A stretch of DNA of 64,000 nt from Nocardia paucivorans NBRC 100373 (GCF_000308675.1 NZ_BAGE01000044.1:186001-250000), one strand, 5' to 3'; shown: positions 1 to 7,633, numbered from the stretch's first letter. Made by a program: numbers and translations. The notes: generated by a model from the letters alone, not told the origin.

Positions 1-125
1 GCAGAGATATACCACGCCGCGTTGGACTATGGAATTGGAGCAATTCACTCGACCGCTCCGTCGCACACGGAATTGCCTCGCAATGACGTTACCATGCCGC
101 CTGATTCGAAAAATCCAGCGCCCCT

Positions 126-908
126 TTATAATTCATCGGAATCGCATCGAACGGCATCGGCGCCGGATCCGGGTGGCGCGGCCGGATCTATGGACAGGCC
201 GACACTACGCACCAGGTCGGCGAGTACCGCCTCGAACAGTTCGTCCGGGTCGCTCACCGCCATGGGGTAATTGCCGAACACTTCCAAGGTGACATGTCCG
301 TACAGCCGCGCCCACAGGGTCATCATCAGATATGCCACCCCCAAATCGAGTTTCTCGGCGGGGAACTTCTGCCCCGACGCGGCGAGGACGGCCAGCAGAT
401 CGGTCTGAAACCCGATCAGATCCGCCCGTAATGTCGCCGGGATCGTCCCGGTGGGCGGGGTCGCCACCTCGTAACCGGTGAGCAGTCGGCCCGCGGCCTC
501 CAGGAAGACCAGACCGAACGACTCGTCGAATCGGCGCACCCCGCCGGGATCACCGTCGGCCGGTGAGGCGAATACCAGGGCGAACTCGTGGCGGTGGGCC
601 AAAGCCCAGCGCCGAAATCCCCGACAGATCGCCAACAGGCGGACCACACCGTCCTCGGGCAGCTCGGCTGCCTGCGCGCCGAGTTCTTCGGCGAGATCGA
701 CGCAGATGTCCCGACGGATCGCGGCCACCAGCTCTTCCCGGGACGGGTAGTAGCGGTACAGGGCCGGCGCGGTGATGCCGAGCTCACGTGCGATGGCGCG
801 CAGGGTCAGCGCCTCCGCCCCCTGTTCGACGATCAGCGCCCGGGCCACTCGCCGGATGTCCGCGTCGTTCACCGCGGGCATCCGGCCCCGCCGCGCGGGT
901 GGTGTCAT
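126..908 (-). CDS. TetR family regulator, coupled to the P450 gene
   Basis: A 260-residue transcriptional repressor. The N-terminal helix-turn-helix lies at about residues 15-60 (LTLRAIARELGITAPALYRY, then the usual YPSREEL recognition-helix end). The C-terminal ligand domain is of the WHG / TetR_C_13 kind. The start is the ATG that overlaps the P450 stop as ATGA, so translation of the two genes is probably coupled. An upstream in-frame extension is possible but would lie inside the P450 gene. It is the second gene of a P450-tetR operon, and the palindrome upstream of the P450 gene is its most likely operator. The ligand is unknown; a steroid or terpenoid substrate of the P450 is a reasonable guess. 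Confidence 0.88.
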   Translation of the reverse strand: MTPPARRGRMPAVNDADIRRVARALIVEQGAEALTLRAIARELGITAPALYRYYPSREELVAAIRRDICVDLAEELGAQAAELPEDGVVRLLAICRGFRRWALAHRHEFALVFASPADGDPGGVRRFDESFGLVFLEAAGRLLTGYEVATPPTGTIPATLRADLIGFQTDLLAVLAASGQKFPAEKLDLGVAYLMMTLWARLYGHVTLEVFGNYPMAVSDPDELFEAVLADLVRSVGLSIDPAAPPGSGADAVRCDSDEL

Positions 909-2131
909 TCGTATGCGACCTGCCAATGTTTGATTCCGTTCAGCCAACCCGACCGTAGCCGAACCGGTTCGGCGACCTGACGCAGGTTCGGCATCACATC
1001 GGCGATGGCGTTGAAGATCAGGTCCAATTGCAGTCGCGCCAGATTGGCGCCGACGCAATAGTGGGTTCCGGTGCCACCGAACCCCACGTGCGGATTGGGA
1101 TTACGGGTGATGTCCAGCCGGAACGGGTCGACGAAATGGTCTTCGTCGAAGTTGGCCGAGGAGTAGAACAGCCCCACCCTTTGGCCCTTCCGGATGGCCT
1201 GACCACCGATTTCGGTGTCCTGGGTGGCGGTGCGCTGGAAGGCGATCACAGGCGTGGCCCAACGCACGATCTCATCGGGCGCGGTGTGCGGCCGTTCGGC
1301 CTTGTACAGCTCCCACTGGTCGGGGAAATCAATGAACGCCTTCATCCCGTGGGTGGTGGCATTGCGGGTGGTCTCGTTACCGGCCACCGCCAACAGGATG
1401 ACGAGCCAGGCGAATTCGTCCGAACCGAGCGCCTCGCCGTCGATATCGGCGGTGACGAGTTGGCTGACGATATCGTGGGCCGGGCATTTACGCCGCTCCT
1501 CGGCGAGATTCCAGGAATAGCCCATGATTTCCGCGGTGGCCACCTTGTGGTTGCCGTCGAACTCGGGGTCGTCGTACCCCATCATCCGATTGGACCATTC
1601 GAACAGTTTGCCACGATCGGACTGCGGCACGCCCAGGAGTTCGGCAACGGCCTGGAGCGGTAATTCGCAGGCCACCTGCTGAACGAAATCGCCACCGCCG
1701 GTCTTCTTGGCCTCGTGCACGATCCGCTCGGCCCGTTCGTGCAGCGCATCGCGCAGGCTCTGCACGGCGCGTGGGGTGAAACCGCGGGAGATGATGCGGC
1801 GCAGTTTGTCGTGCTCGGGCGGGTCGGTATTGACCAACATAGCGCGCTGGATATCGATCTCCTCCCGCGCGATATCGCCGTTGAAACGAATCACCGCGGT
1901 ATTGGCGTTGCTCGAGAAGATCTCCGGATGCTTGGAGATCTCCTTGATGTGCTCGAGCTTGCTGACCACCCAGTAACCGCCGTCGTCGAACCCGCTCACC
2001 CCGTTCGGCTGGTCCACCCACCAGACAGGGGCGGTCCGGCGCAGTTCGGCCCATTCCTCGATGGGCAGGCGTTCGGCGAGCAGGTCGGGGTCGGTGAAGT
2101 CGAAGGCATGGGATAGGGACGGTGCGGTCAC
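905..2131 (-). CDS. Cytochrome P450, CYP125/CYP142-like
   Basis: A 408-residue class I P450. The I-helix oxygen-binding motif AGNETTRN is at about 250-257, the ExxR motif (EIVR) at 287-290, and the haem loop FGGTGTHYCVGANLAR has its cysteine ligand at 359. The N-terminus (DFTDPDLLAERLPIEEWAEL) and C-terminus (SGWLNGIKHWQV) closely resemble the CYP125 group, steroid side-chain 26-hydroxylases of cholesterol-degrading actinobacteria. Substrate is inferred from that resemblance only. Start: GTG preceded by AAGGAGG with a 4-nt gap; longer in-frame starts run into the promoter palindrome. No ferredoxin gene is adjacent, so it must use a partner from elsewhere. A Tn3-family transposon sits 128 bp upstream of the start codon. 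Confidence 0.92.
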   Translation of the reverse strand: MTAPSLSHAFDFTDPDLLAERLPIEEWAELRRTAPVWWVDQPNGVSGFDDGGYWVVSKLEHIKEISKHPEIFSSNANTAVIRFNGDIAREEIDIQRAMLVNTDPPEHDKLRRIISRGFTPRAVQSLRDALHERAERIVHEAKKTGGGDFVQQVACELPLQAVAELLGVPQSDRGKLFEWSNRMMGYDDPEFDGNHKVATAEIMGYSWNLAEERRKCPAHDIVSQLVTADIDGEALGSDEFAWLVILLAVAGNETTRNATTHGMKAFIDFPDQWELYKAERPHTAPDEIVRWATPVIAFQRTATQDTEIGGQAIRKGQRVGLFYSSANFDEDHFVDPFRLDITRNPNPHVGFGGTGTHYCVGANLARLQLDLIFNAIADVMPNLRQVAEPVRLRSGWLNGIKHWQVAYE

Positions 2132-2185
2132 AGTACCTCCTTGTAGAACGCCACCATAGGGAGTGGACCACATCACATCGAATTT

Positions 2186-2214
2186 GTGAACAGGTATTAG
2201 TAAATACTGTTCAC
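2186..2214. promoter_or_regulatory. Palindromic operator upstream of the P450-tetR operon
   Basis: A 29-bp imperfect palindrome with arms GTGAACAG and CTGTTCAC, whose inner parts (GTATT/AATAC) also pair. It sits 55-83 bp upstream of the P450 start and just inside the transposon insertion point. The size and symmetry suit a TetR dimer, so it is the likely site for the regulator at 126-908. Binding is inferred from position and symmetry. Confidence 0.6.
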
Positions 2215-2254
2215 TTTTTTGGCTCCGGCCCGAACCGAGACAGGATCGCCATAC

Positions 2255-2259
2255 GAACA
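2255..2259. repeat. Left target-site duplication GAACA
   Basis: GAACA abuts the outer G run of the left inverted repeat and is repeated at 11243-11247. Confidence 0.85.
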
Positions 2260-2297
2260 GGGGGTTGAGGCGCATCCGGGAGGAAAGTCACGCTAAG
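2260..2297. repeat. Left terminal inverted repeat of the Tn3 element
   Basis: A 38-bp end beginning GGGGGTTGAGGCGCATCC and ending AAAGTCACGCTAAG. It differs from the right end by G/T at position 13 and G/A at position 24. No recombinase core site follows it directly, unlike the internal end at 6444. Confidence 0.88.
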
Positions 2298-2408
2298 CGG
2301 TTCTATTCGGGTGTGCTGCTCATGTGATGATCGCCCGCATGGATTACGGCCAAGACCTCTCCACGCTCGTCTCCTGGGCCGAGGCATGTCCGGCGGTGCG
2401 AGCGTTGG

Positions 2409-2641
2409 TTCTCGGGGTCCCGGTAGTAACCGCCGAAAATCGGGCGGATATGGATACAGTCCCTGGTCAGTAGGCTACGGCTCATCGCCTGAGCGGCCCC
2501 TGGATAACAGCCCGATATCCGGGGTAGTGCATCTGCCGAACTGCGGCTATAGCGCTCCAGCCGTGCGTGAAGCGGCCCCCTTATCTGGGCCAGGCCCCAT
2601 ATCCGTTGTTTTTTCGGCGGTTACTACCGCGACCCCGAGAA
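2409..2641. mobile_element. Mini-element copy 1, palindrome-ended (TIME-like)
   Basis: About 233 bp with long terminal inverted repeats. Both ends read TTCTCGGGGTC, one variable base, then CGGTAGTAACCGCCGAAAA when taken inward, and similarity resumes at CGGATATGG, for a total of roughly 45 bp per end. No coding potential is evident. A paired GGATA...TTATCC motif in the middle resembles a recombinase site. A second copy in the opposite orientation lies at 5015-5242, matching over its whole length at about four positions in five by eye. GGGG-starting ends of about 40 bp around a recombination site are what Tn3-derived miniature elements (TIMEs) look like. No direct target duplication was found. 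Confidence 0.65.
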
Positions 2642-2674
2642 GGTGGCGCGGATCTACGCGGTCCGCGCCACCTT
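2640..2674. terminator. Strong hairpin between mini-element and tetR
   Basis: A perfect 13-bp stem (AAGGTGGCGCGGA with its complement) and a 9-nt loop. There is no T-run. It lies about 225 bp downstream of the end of the TetR gene read on the minus strand, and abuts mini-element copy 1. It could stop transcription between the cargo and the transposon end. Confidence 0.4.
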
Positions 2675-2898
2675 CGCTGTGTGCAGTTGGTCGGTGTAGC
2701 CGATCCGGTGGCCGGGGCTACCCCTTTCCGGACTTGTTCTTCGTCGGGTCCTGCCGGCCAAGGCGCCAGGAGAGGTTGTATCTGGCGGCGTTCGGGTCGG
2801 GATGTCGACGCCGCCAAGCACCTCTCGGCGCACGAGGGCGGCCAGCTCAGCATCGGCGCCGGCGCGGAAATATCTGGCGGAGGTGCGGCATGGCAGCG

Positions 2899-3549
2899 CT
2901 ACTGGGCGCGAACTGGTAGGCCGGTCTCAGCGAGGGAGTGCTCTCGCGGCGCATGTGCCCAGATTTCTGCCGCGCTTCGTCGTAGTGTGAGCAGCGCTGA
3001 CTCTCGAGTATGCCGCCCGGTGAGGACCTGCACAGTCAATCCGTCGGCAAGGGCGATGAGTTCTTCGGCGGTGTGCGCGGGCGCTACGTCGGGCCGGATC
3101 CGACCACATTCTTGCCCTGCGCGCAGGAGGAGTTCGAGCAGCTCGGCCAGCCCGCGATGCTGTTCTCGCTGGGCGGCCGCCACCACCGGGTCCACTGCTG
3201 CCTGCGCGATGAATGCGATCCAGACGCGCGCGTCGAGGAGTTCTGGATCATCGACGGCGAGCATGGCCGTCAGTGTCTGTTCCAGGATCGTGTCGATCGA
3301 CTCCGGGTCGGGTGACGCCGCGATGAGTTCCCGGGCGCGCTCGGTCACCCGTCGATTCACATGGTCCTGGGCGAAGATCAGCATCTGCTGACGAGTGCTG
3401 AAGCACCGCTGCACGGCGCCCATCGAGACATCTGCCTCTACGGCCACCTGGCGCAGAGTCGCCGCCTCGATCCCTCTTCTGCTGATGAGGTCGCAGACCG
3501 CGTCCGCGATGCGACGACGTCGGCTCTCGTGGTCTACCTGTCGTGGCAC
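2899..3549 (-). CDS. TetR family regulator of the transposon cargo
   Basis: A 216-residue repressor beginning PRQVDHESRRRRIADAV, a typical opening for this type. The helix-turn-helix spans about residues 28-50 (ATLRQVAVEADVSMGAVQRC), and the C-terminal domain resembles TetR_C_6 proteins. The GTG at 3549 was preferred to the upstream ATGs because the family starts there and because the longer forms would run through the operators at 3563-3615. It is divergent from the membrane protein and hydrolase genes, which it probably represses together with itself. It is part of the transposon cargo. Confidence 0.85.
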   Translation of the reverse strand: MPRQVDHESRRRRIADAVCDLISRRGIEAATLRQVAVEADVSMGAVQRCFSTRQQMLIFAQDHVNRRVTERARELIAASPDPESIDTILEQTLTAMLAVDDPELLDARVWIAFIAQAAVDPVVAAAQREQHRGLAELLELLLRAGQECGRIRPDVAPAHTAEELIALADGLTVQVLTGRHTRESALLTLRRSAAEIWAHAPREHSLAETGLPVRAQ

Positions 3550-3562
3550 GGTACGAGTGTAC

Positions 3563-3615
3563 CGATGCAGTCGCATCGAATAAATGCTATCGTTCCGATG
3601 CACTTGCATCGGAAC
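3563..3615. promoter_or_regulatory. Two tandem palindromic operators in the divergent promoter
   Basis: The motif CGATGC-N4-GCATCG occurs twice, at 3563-3578 and 3596-3611, with centres 33 bp apart (three helical turns). The second copy extends to arms of 11 bp (GTTCCGATGCA and its complement) at 3592-3615. They lie between the divergent starts at 3549 and 3633 and are the obvious binding sites for the adjacent TetR protein. Confidence 0.72.
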
Positions 3616-3632
3616 GGTTTGGAGGTTGGAAC

Positions 3633-3884
3633 GTGTCGGGATGGCTCACCGCTGTACGAGCGCAGTCCGGATGGTGGATAGCGGGTTTGATCCTGTTCGT
3701 CCAGGGGTTCGGTTCTGCGCTGACCGAAGCACTGTGGGAGCACAGCTTCGGCGTGGCCGGACTGCTCCGTGCAGTCGGCATACCCGAGTGGGCGGACTGG
3801 GTGGTCGGCCTGCTCGGGTTCGTTCTGCTGATCATCGCCGGCCTGCGGAGCCGGGACTGGGCCGCGGAGGAGGAACGTGCCTGA
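3633..3884 (+). CDS. Small two-helix membrane protein
   Basis: An 83-residue protein with two hydrophobic segments, about residues 12-34 (WWIAGLILFVQGFGSALTEA) and 55-72 (WVVGLLGFVLLIIAGL), and a short charged C-terminus. I do not recognise a named family. Start: GTG preceded by GGAGG at 3621-3625; the longer upstream reading crosses the operators. Its last 8 bases overlap the start of the hydrolase gene, so the two are co-translated from the promoter controlled by the divergent TetR. A role in the membrane next to the exported hydrolase is possible but unproven. Confidence 0.72.
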   Translation: MSGWLTAVRAQSGWWIAGLILFVQGFGSALTEALWEHSFGVAGLLRAVGIPEWADWVVGLLGFVLLIIAGLRSRDWAAEEERA

Positions 3885-4836
3885 ACTTTCGCGCAGGACT
3901 GTTTTCCGTGCGGGTGTCGCGAGCGCCGGCGTACTGGCGAGTGGGTGCGCGGCTGGAGGAAGACCCGCCGCCGCGGACACCACGCCGACATTCGTCATCG
4001 TGCATGGCGCCAACGGGAACGGGGCCTCCTACGCCCCGCTGGTATCGGCATTGACCCAGAAGGGGAATCGAGCGCTGGCCGTCGACCTGCCCGGACATGG
4101 GCCAGGCGCACACTTTCCGATGTCGTACCAGGCCCCACAGGATGTCGAGGCGCTGGTGGCCGAGCCCTCACCACTGGCTCAGGTACGGCTGGAGGACAAT
4201 GTCGCGCACGTGGTGAACATTGTGCGCTCGGTCGCGGCATACGGGCCGGTTATCCTGTTGGGCCACAGCATGGGCGGGGCGACCATCACCCGGGTAGGAA
4301 ACGAGATACCGGACCATATCTCTCGACTGGTCTATCTGACCGCGTTCTGCTGCGTGCAGCTGCGGAGTGTGCTCGACTGCTTCACTGTGCCCGAAGCGGC
4401 CTCGACACTGGCAACGACGATCCCGAGTCTGGGCGATCCGGAACGGACCGGAGTAACCCGCACCAACTGGCGTTCGGCCGATCCCGCCTTTGTGGCGGCA
4501 GCAAAGGCCGCGCTGGCAGACGACTACGACGACGACTCTTTCAGGGTTGCGCTCAATGGCATGGAGCCAGACGAGTCGTGGCAGGTGGCGGTCACTGATG
4601 CGCGCGGTGCGCCGGCAACATGGGGACGGATCCCACGCAGCTACATCCGCTGCAGCCTCGACCGAATGCTCCCGCCCGCTCTGCAGGACCGGATGATCGC
4701 CGAAGCCGACGCCGCAACGCCCGGCAACGCATTCGATGTTCACACCCTCGCTGCAACCCACCTCGGTCCACAGGATCCGGGGCCGTTGGTCGACATCCTG
4801 ATATCCCTTGCCCACCGGCTGCCGCACACGAGCTGA
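3877..4836 (+). CDS. Tat-exported lipoprotein alpha/beta hydrolase
   Basis: 319 residues. The N-terminus has a twin-arginine signal (SRRTVFRAG, residues 5-13), a hydrophobic stretch and a lipobox-like LASGC at 20-24, so it should be folded, exported and possibly lipid-anchored. The mature part is an alpha/beta-hydrolase: FVIVHGANGNGAS oxyanion region, nucleophile elbow GHSMGGA (Ser131), probable acid in CSLDRMLPP and catalytic His near 295 (ATHLGPQDP). This layout matches the methylesterase/salicylate-esterase-like group. The substrate is unknown. GTG start with GGAGGAGG upstream, overlapping the membrane-protein gene by 8 bases. As cargo of a resistance-type transposon under a dedicated TetR, it may degrade an inhibitory ester; that is inference. 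Confidence 0.85.
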   Translation: MPELSRRTVFRAGVASAGVLASGCAAGGRPAAADTTPTFVIVHGANGNGASYAPLVSALTQKGNRALAVDLPGHGPGAHFPMSYQAPQDVEALVAEPSPLAQVRLEDNVAHVVNIVRSVAAYGPVILLGHSMGGATITRVGNEIPDHISRLVYLTAFCCVQLRSVLDCFTVPEAASTLATTIPSLGDPERTGVTRTNWRSADPAFVAAAKAALADDYDDDSFRVALNGMEPDESWQVAVTDARGAPATWGRIPRSYIRCSLDRMLPPALQDRMIAEADAATPGNAFDVHTLAATHLGPQDPGPLVDILISLAHRLPHTS

Positions 4837-4891
4837 TATAGCGGAAAGAAGGCATGTGGGGTCCAAACGGCCGGAATCCGGCGGTAAGCCC

Positions 4892-4991
4892 CTACCGCAG
4901 ATAGTCTGCGGAGTCGGCTCCACCTCGGCGGGAACATTCGACCAGGTCGGCGCGAGAACTACCGCAGATAATCGGCAGTTGTCTGCGGCAA
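4892..4991. other. Second recombinase resolution site, inverted and diverged
   Basis: A core of two 13-bp arms (CTACCGCAGATAA at 4959-4971 and TTGTCTGCGGCAA at 4979-4991) around a 7-nt spacer, plus a single accessory arm CTACCGCAGATAG at 4892-4904. This is the same layout as the site at 6483-6581 but in reverse orientation, and it is followed at 4995 by part of a Tn3 end. The spacer (CTGCCGA in the other site's orientation) differs from CAGCATA there, so efficient recombination between the two is doubtful. Confidence 0.68.
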
Positions 4992-4994
4992 CTC

Positions 4995-5010
4995 CTTAGC
5001 GCGACTTTTC
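4995..5010. repeat. Fragment of a Tn3-family end, right-hand orientation
   Basis: CTTAGCGCGACTTTTC matches the inner 16 bases of the right end at 11205-11220 with one mismatch. The outer part of the end is missing; the mini-element copy 2 begins within about 10 bp and has probably replaced or separated it. Confidence 0.6.
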
Positions 5011-5014
5011 GGGG

Positions 5015-5242
5015 ACTTTGGGGTCGCGGTAGTAACCGCCGAAGAAACAACACATTTGGGTTTGGCCCGGATAACAGGACCGCTTCACGCGCGGGACGGA
5101 GCGACATCGCCGCAGGTCGCTGGTCCGCTACCCCGGATAATGGATTGTTATCCCGGGTCCGCCTCGGTGACGAACCGCAGCCTCGTGACCAGGGACTGTA
5201 CCCATATCCGCCCGATTTTCGGCGGTTACAACCGGAACCCCT
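5015..5242. mobile_element. Mini-element copy 2, inverted relative to copy 1
   Basis: About 228 bp. It runs from GGGGTCGCGGTAGTAACCGC at 5020 to the reverse complement of a similar end at 5219-5241. It aligns end to end with the reverse complement of 2409-2641, including a central palindrome of arms GGATAA and TTATCC around 7 nt. Its right end cuts into the start of the adenylyltransferase gene. Together with copy 1 it brackets the TetR/membrane/hydrolase cargo. Confidence 0.62.
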
Positions 5243-6034
5243 TCTCACCGGGTCGGCAGCCCAGGGAGCCGATCACCCGCTATCGGACCGTGATATCCAA
5301 GTTTTCACCACCGACATTGCGGCACTACTCGAAGACGAGTCCTGGTGGGAGCGGCTGGGCGAAGTCCTGGTGGTCGAACGTCTCGAGGACGGCGACGGCA
5401 ATCCCACTCGGCTCGTGTACTACGCCGGCGGCAAGCTCGATTTCACCCTCCTTCCCGCCGACGACCTCGGAGGGCGTTTTTACGGGCGGCCGTTCAGGGT
5501 GCTGCTCGACAAGGACAGCATCGCCGGTACTGCCTCGCATCGGCCGCTGGTGGCTTCGGCACCGAAGGCTGGGGAGTTCTGGGAATCGGTGAACTGGGCG
5601 TGGGCGGCAGCGTTGATGGAGGCCAAAGCGATTGTGCGTGATGAGCCGTGGTCGGCGAAGCTACGGACCAGGACCTCAAGGCCGAACTGTTGCGCATGAT
5701 CGAGTGGGATCACTGGGCCCGTTACGGCGGCGACTTCGATACCCGGTATCTGGGCACGCGCCTGCGCTCGTGGATGGACCGCGACGTGCAGGCCGAACTC
5801 GAACACTGCTGGTCCGGATTCGGTGTGAGGGAATCCGAGCGGGCTCTGCTGGCCACTGTCGGTCTGTACTGCCGGCTCGCCGAGCGGACGGCCCGGCACC
5901 TCGATTTCGCGGTCTTCGATCACGAGCGCGTCGCAGCGGAACTGCACACCATCCTCCGTTCCAGCTCACTACAGGAAGGGTCGGGGGCGGAGTCCTTGCC
6001 TGTGTGGCCAGCTGGATCTGACCTGCGTCAATAG
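5241..6034 (+). pseudogene. Aminoglycoside 6-adenylyltransferase, ANT(6)-like, broken
   Basis: The sequence reads like streptomycin-type ANT(6) enzymes. A nucleotidyltransferase motif LTGSAAQGADHPLSDRDIQV comes first, then GGKLDFTLLP (third acidic position), LLDKD, FWESVNWAW, and a C-terminal helical part with LLRMIEWDHWARYGGDFD. Two defects are visible. The first 25 or so residues are missing because mini-element copy 2 ends at 5242. A frameshift near 5650 also splits the protein between WSAKL and DQDLKAELL. It is unlikely to be active as it stands. It marks the transposon as a former resistance carrier. It overlaps the end of the convergent remnant at 6028. Confidence 0.75.
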
Positions 6035-6392
6035 TCTGGTTGTCCGTCGGCCGGTCGGGCGAGGCCTGCGGCCACCAGCTGCTGGCGTACGCGGCGGAAT
6101 CGGTCGAGGTCTACGCCGGCGAGAGCGGCCAGGTCCTCGTCCGGGTAAGGGCCGGGTAAGGGCCGGGTCCGTGCCGATCGAGGACCAGCCTGATTGCTTC
6201 GGTGGTCTCGACGTCATGGGTGTCGCTCGCGAGCTGGTCCAGCTCGGGCAGCATCTGGTCCATCCAGGTGGTGTCCTGCCCGGCGTCGCGCCGCCGGTCT
6301 CGTTAACGGTGGAGCGTGGCGGCCAGCTGGTCGGCGTCGGCGGCGACCCGGGCAAGGATCTCCCGCCGTGCGGCGTTGTCCACGGTTTTCAT
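6028..6392 (-). pseudogene. Remnant of a small hypothetical gene
   Basis: Read on the minus strand from the ATG at 6392 it gives MKTVDNAARREILARVAADA and then a stop. In other frames it continues with WMDQMLPELDQLASDTHDV and later DLDRFRRVRQQLVAAGLARP. A 12-bp direct duplication (GGGCCGGGTAAG, about 6148-6171) is one cause of the frame loss. It looks like a short helical regulatory or accessory protein of the transposon. I cannot name a family. Confidence 0.4.
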
Positions 6393-6443
6393 CCTGCGCG
6401 TCTCGGTGAGCAGAGTCCAGACCCGTAACCTGCGGAGATCGGC

Positions 6444-6479
6444 GGGGGTGGTGATGTTCGGGAGAAAAGTCACGCTAAG
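6444..6479. repeat. Internal Tn3 end in left-end orientation
   Basis: It starts GGGGG and ends CGGGAGAAAAGTCACGCTAAG. The inner 24 bases (6459-6482) match the right end at 11202-11225 perfectly, while the outer third has diverged and is 2 bp shorter. It is followed directly by the recombinase site and recombinase gene, the usual order at a Tn3 end, so it is probably the original left end of a smaller transposon. Confidence 0.75.
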
Positions 6480-6482
6480 CAG

Positions 6483-6581
6483 TTACCGCAGATAGCAGCA
6501 TACTATGTGCGGTAATTGGTGAGCCGTCCTGGCGCGATGCCCTGTCCGAGCGGCGGCGACTCGGGAAACTATCTGCGGTAG
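6483..6581. other. Resolution site for the tyrosine recombinase
   Basis: The core has arms TTACCGCAGATAG (6483-6495) and CTATGTGCGGTAA (6503-6515), which pair with one mismatch around the 7-nt spacer CAGCATA. An accessory arm CTATCTGCGGTA is at 6569-6580, about 20 bp before the recombinase gene. A 13-7-13 core plus accessory arm resembles the TnpI site of Tn4430. It should serve cointegrate resolution and may bring the recombinase gene under self-control. Confidence 0.75.
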
Positions 6582-6599
6582 CGATGTGGGAGGTTGGTG

Positions 6600-7538
6600 G
6601 TGGGTCGGGTTCGGGCGTTGCCGCGGCCGGCGGCAGGGGTGCGGTTGGCGGATGCCGTGCAGATCTATCTGGCCACGATCACGGTCCGTAATACCCGCGC
6701 GACGTATGCGGCGGCGCTGGATCGCCTCGTCGCCGATTTCGGCGCCGACGCCGACGTGGCGCAGCTGAGCGCGGAACCGGACCGGGTCAGCGGCTGGTTC
6801 ACCTATGTGTGGGGTGCGAAGTCGGCGAAAACGTTCAACATCCGGTTGACCGCGCTGGTTTCGGCGTTCGGGTACTGGCGTGAGCAGGACTGGCTGTCCG
6901 GGGATCCGCTGGTGCGGTTGCGGGCCCGGCCCGCGCCGCCGGATTCGAGCAAGGCGTTGAGCCGGGAGCGGGTCACCCAGATCCTGGGGTTGCAGGCACC
7001 GCTGCGGGAGCGGGTGCTGTGGCATCTGCTCTACGAATCATCTGCCCGCACCGAGGAAGTGCTGATGCTGGATGTCGGTGATCTTGACCCGGCGAATCGG
7101 TGCGCGGTGGTAACCCGAAAGGGCGGAGCCCGTGAGGTCATCGCCTGGCAGACCGGCACCGCCCGGCTGCTGCCGCGGATGCTGGCCGGCCGCCGGTCCG
7201 GGCCGCTGTTCCTCACCGACCGTAAGGCACGGCCGACCGTGGCCATCAACGACGTCGACCCAGCCACGGGACGGGCCCGACTGTCCTACCGCCGTGCCGC
7301 GGAACTGTTCGAGGCCCACACCGCGGTCTTCGACGGTGGCCCGTACACCCTGCATCAGCTGCGGCATTCCCGGCTCACCCACGCTGCGGAGGACGGCGCT
7401 TCGACGCCGGTGTTGATGAAGCTGTCCGGGCACACCTCGGTACGCAGCCTGGCGAAATACGCGCGGGTTTCCGACGAGGGCCTGCGCCGGTATCAGGCCG
7501 ACAGCGATCCGGCGGCGCGGCGGCGTTCCAGTCGCTGA
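6600..7538 (+). CDS. Tyrosine recombinase (TnpI-like resolvase/integrase)
   Basis: About 312 residues. The N-terminal SAM-like core-binding domain covers about 15-100 and the catalytic domain about 120-305. The active-site set is complete (counted from the TTG at 6594): Arg152 (SARTEEVL), Lys176 (RKGGAREV), His254-x-x-Arg257 (HQLRHSRLTH), His280 (GHTSVRS) and Tyr289 (KYARVS). It lies 20 bp after a 13-7-13 recombination site and inside a Tn3-family element, so resolving cointegrates is its likely job. The exact start is uncertain: TTG 6594, GTG 6597 or GTG 6600, with GGGAGG at 6588-6593. A closely similar C-terminal fragment is at 28704-29123. Confidence 0.88.
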   Translation: MGRVRALPRPAAGVRLADAVQIYLATITVRNTRATYAAALDRLVADFGADADVAQLSAEPDRVSGWFTYVWGAKSAKTFNIRLTALVSAFGYWREQDWLSGDPLVRLRARPAPPDSSKALSRERVTQILGLQAPLRERVLWHLLYESSARTEEVLMLDVGDLDPANRCAVVTRKGGAREVIAWQTGTARLLPRMLAGRRSGPLFLTDRKARPTVAINDVDPATGRARLSYRRAAELFEAHTAVFDGGPYTLHQLRHSRLTHAAEDGASTPVLMKLSGHTSVRSLAKYARVSDEGLRRYQADSDPAARRRSSR

Positions 7539-7633
7539 ACAGCGTGCGTAACCATGGCGAGCTGACTGAGGGGCCTGCTCGGTGTGGTGGGTGGCGCTGG
7601 TGTTCGGGAACGACCGGGCAGTACCGTGCTGGT

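Noticed and set aside
2404-2646. Target duplication of mini-element copy 1
   Set aside because: Flanks GTTGG and GGTGG differ at one of five positions and copy 2 has unlike flanks, so no duplication is claimed.
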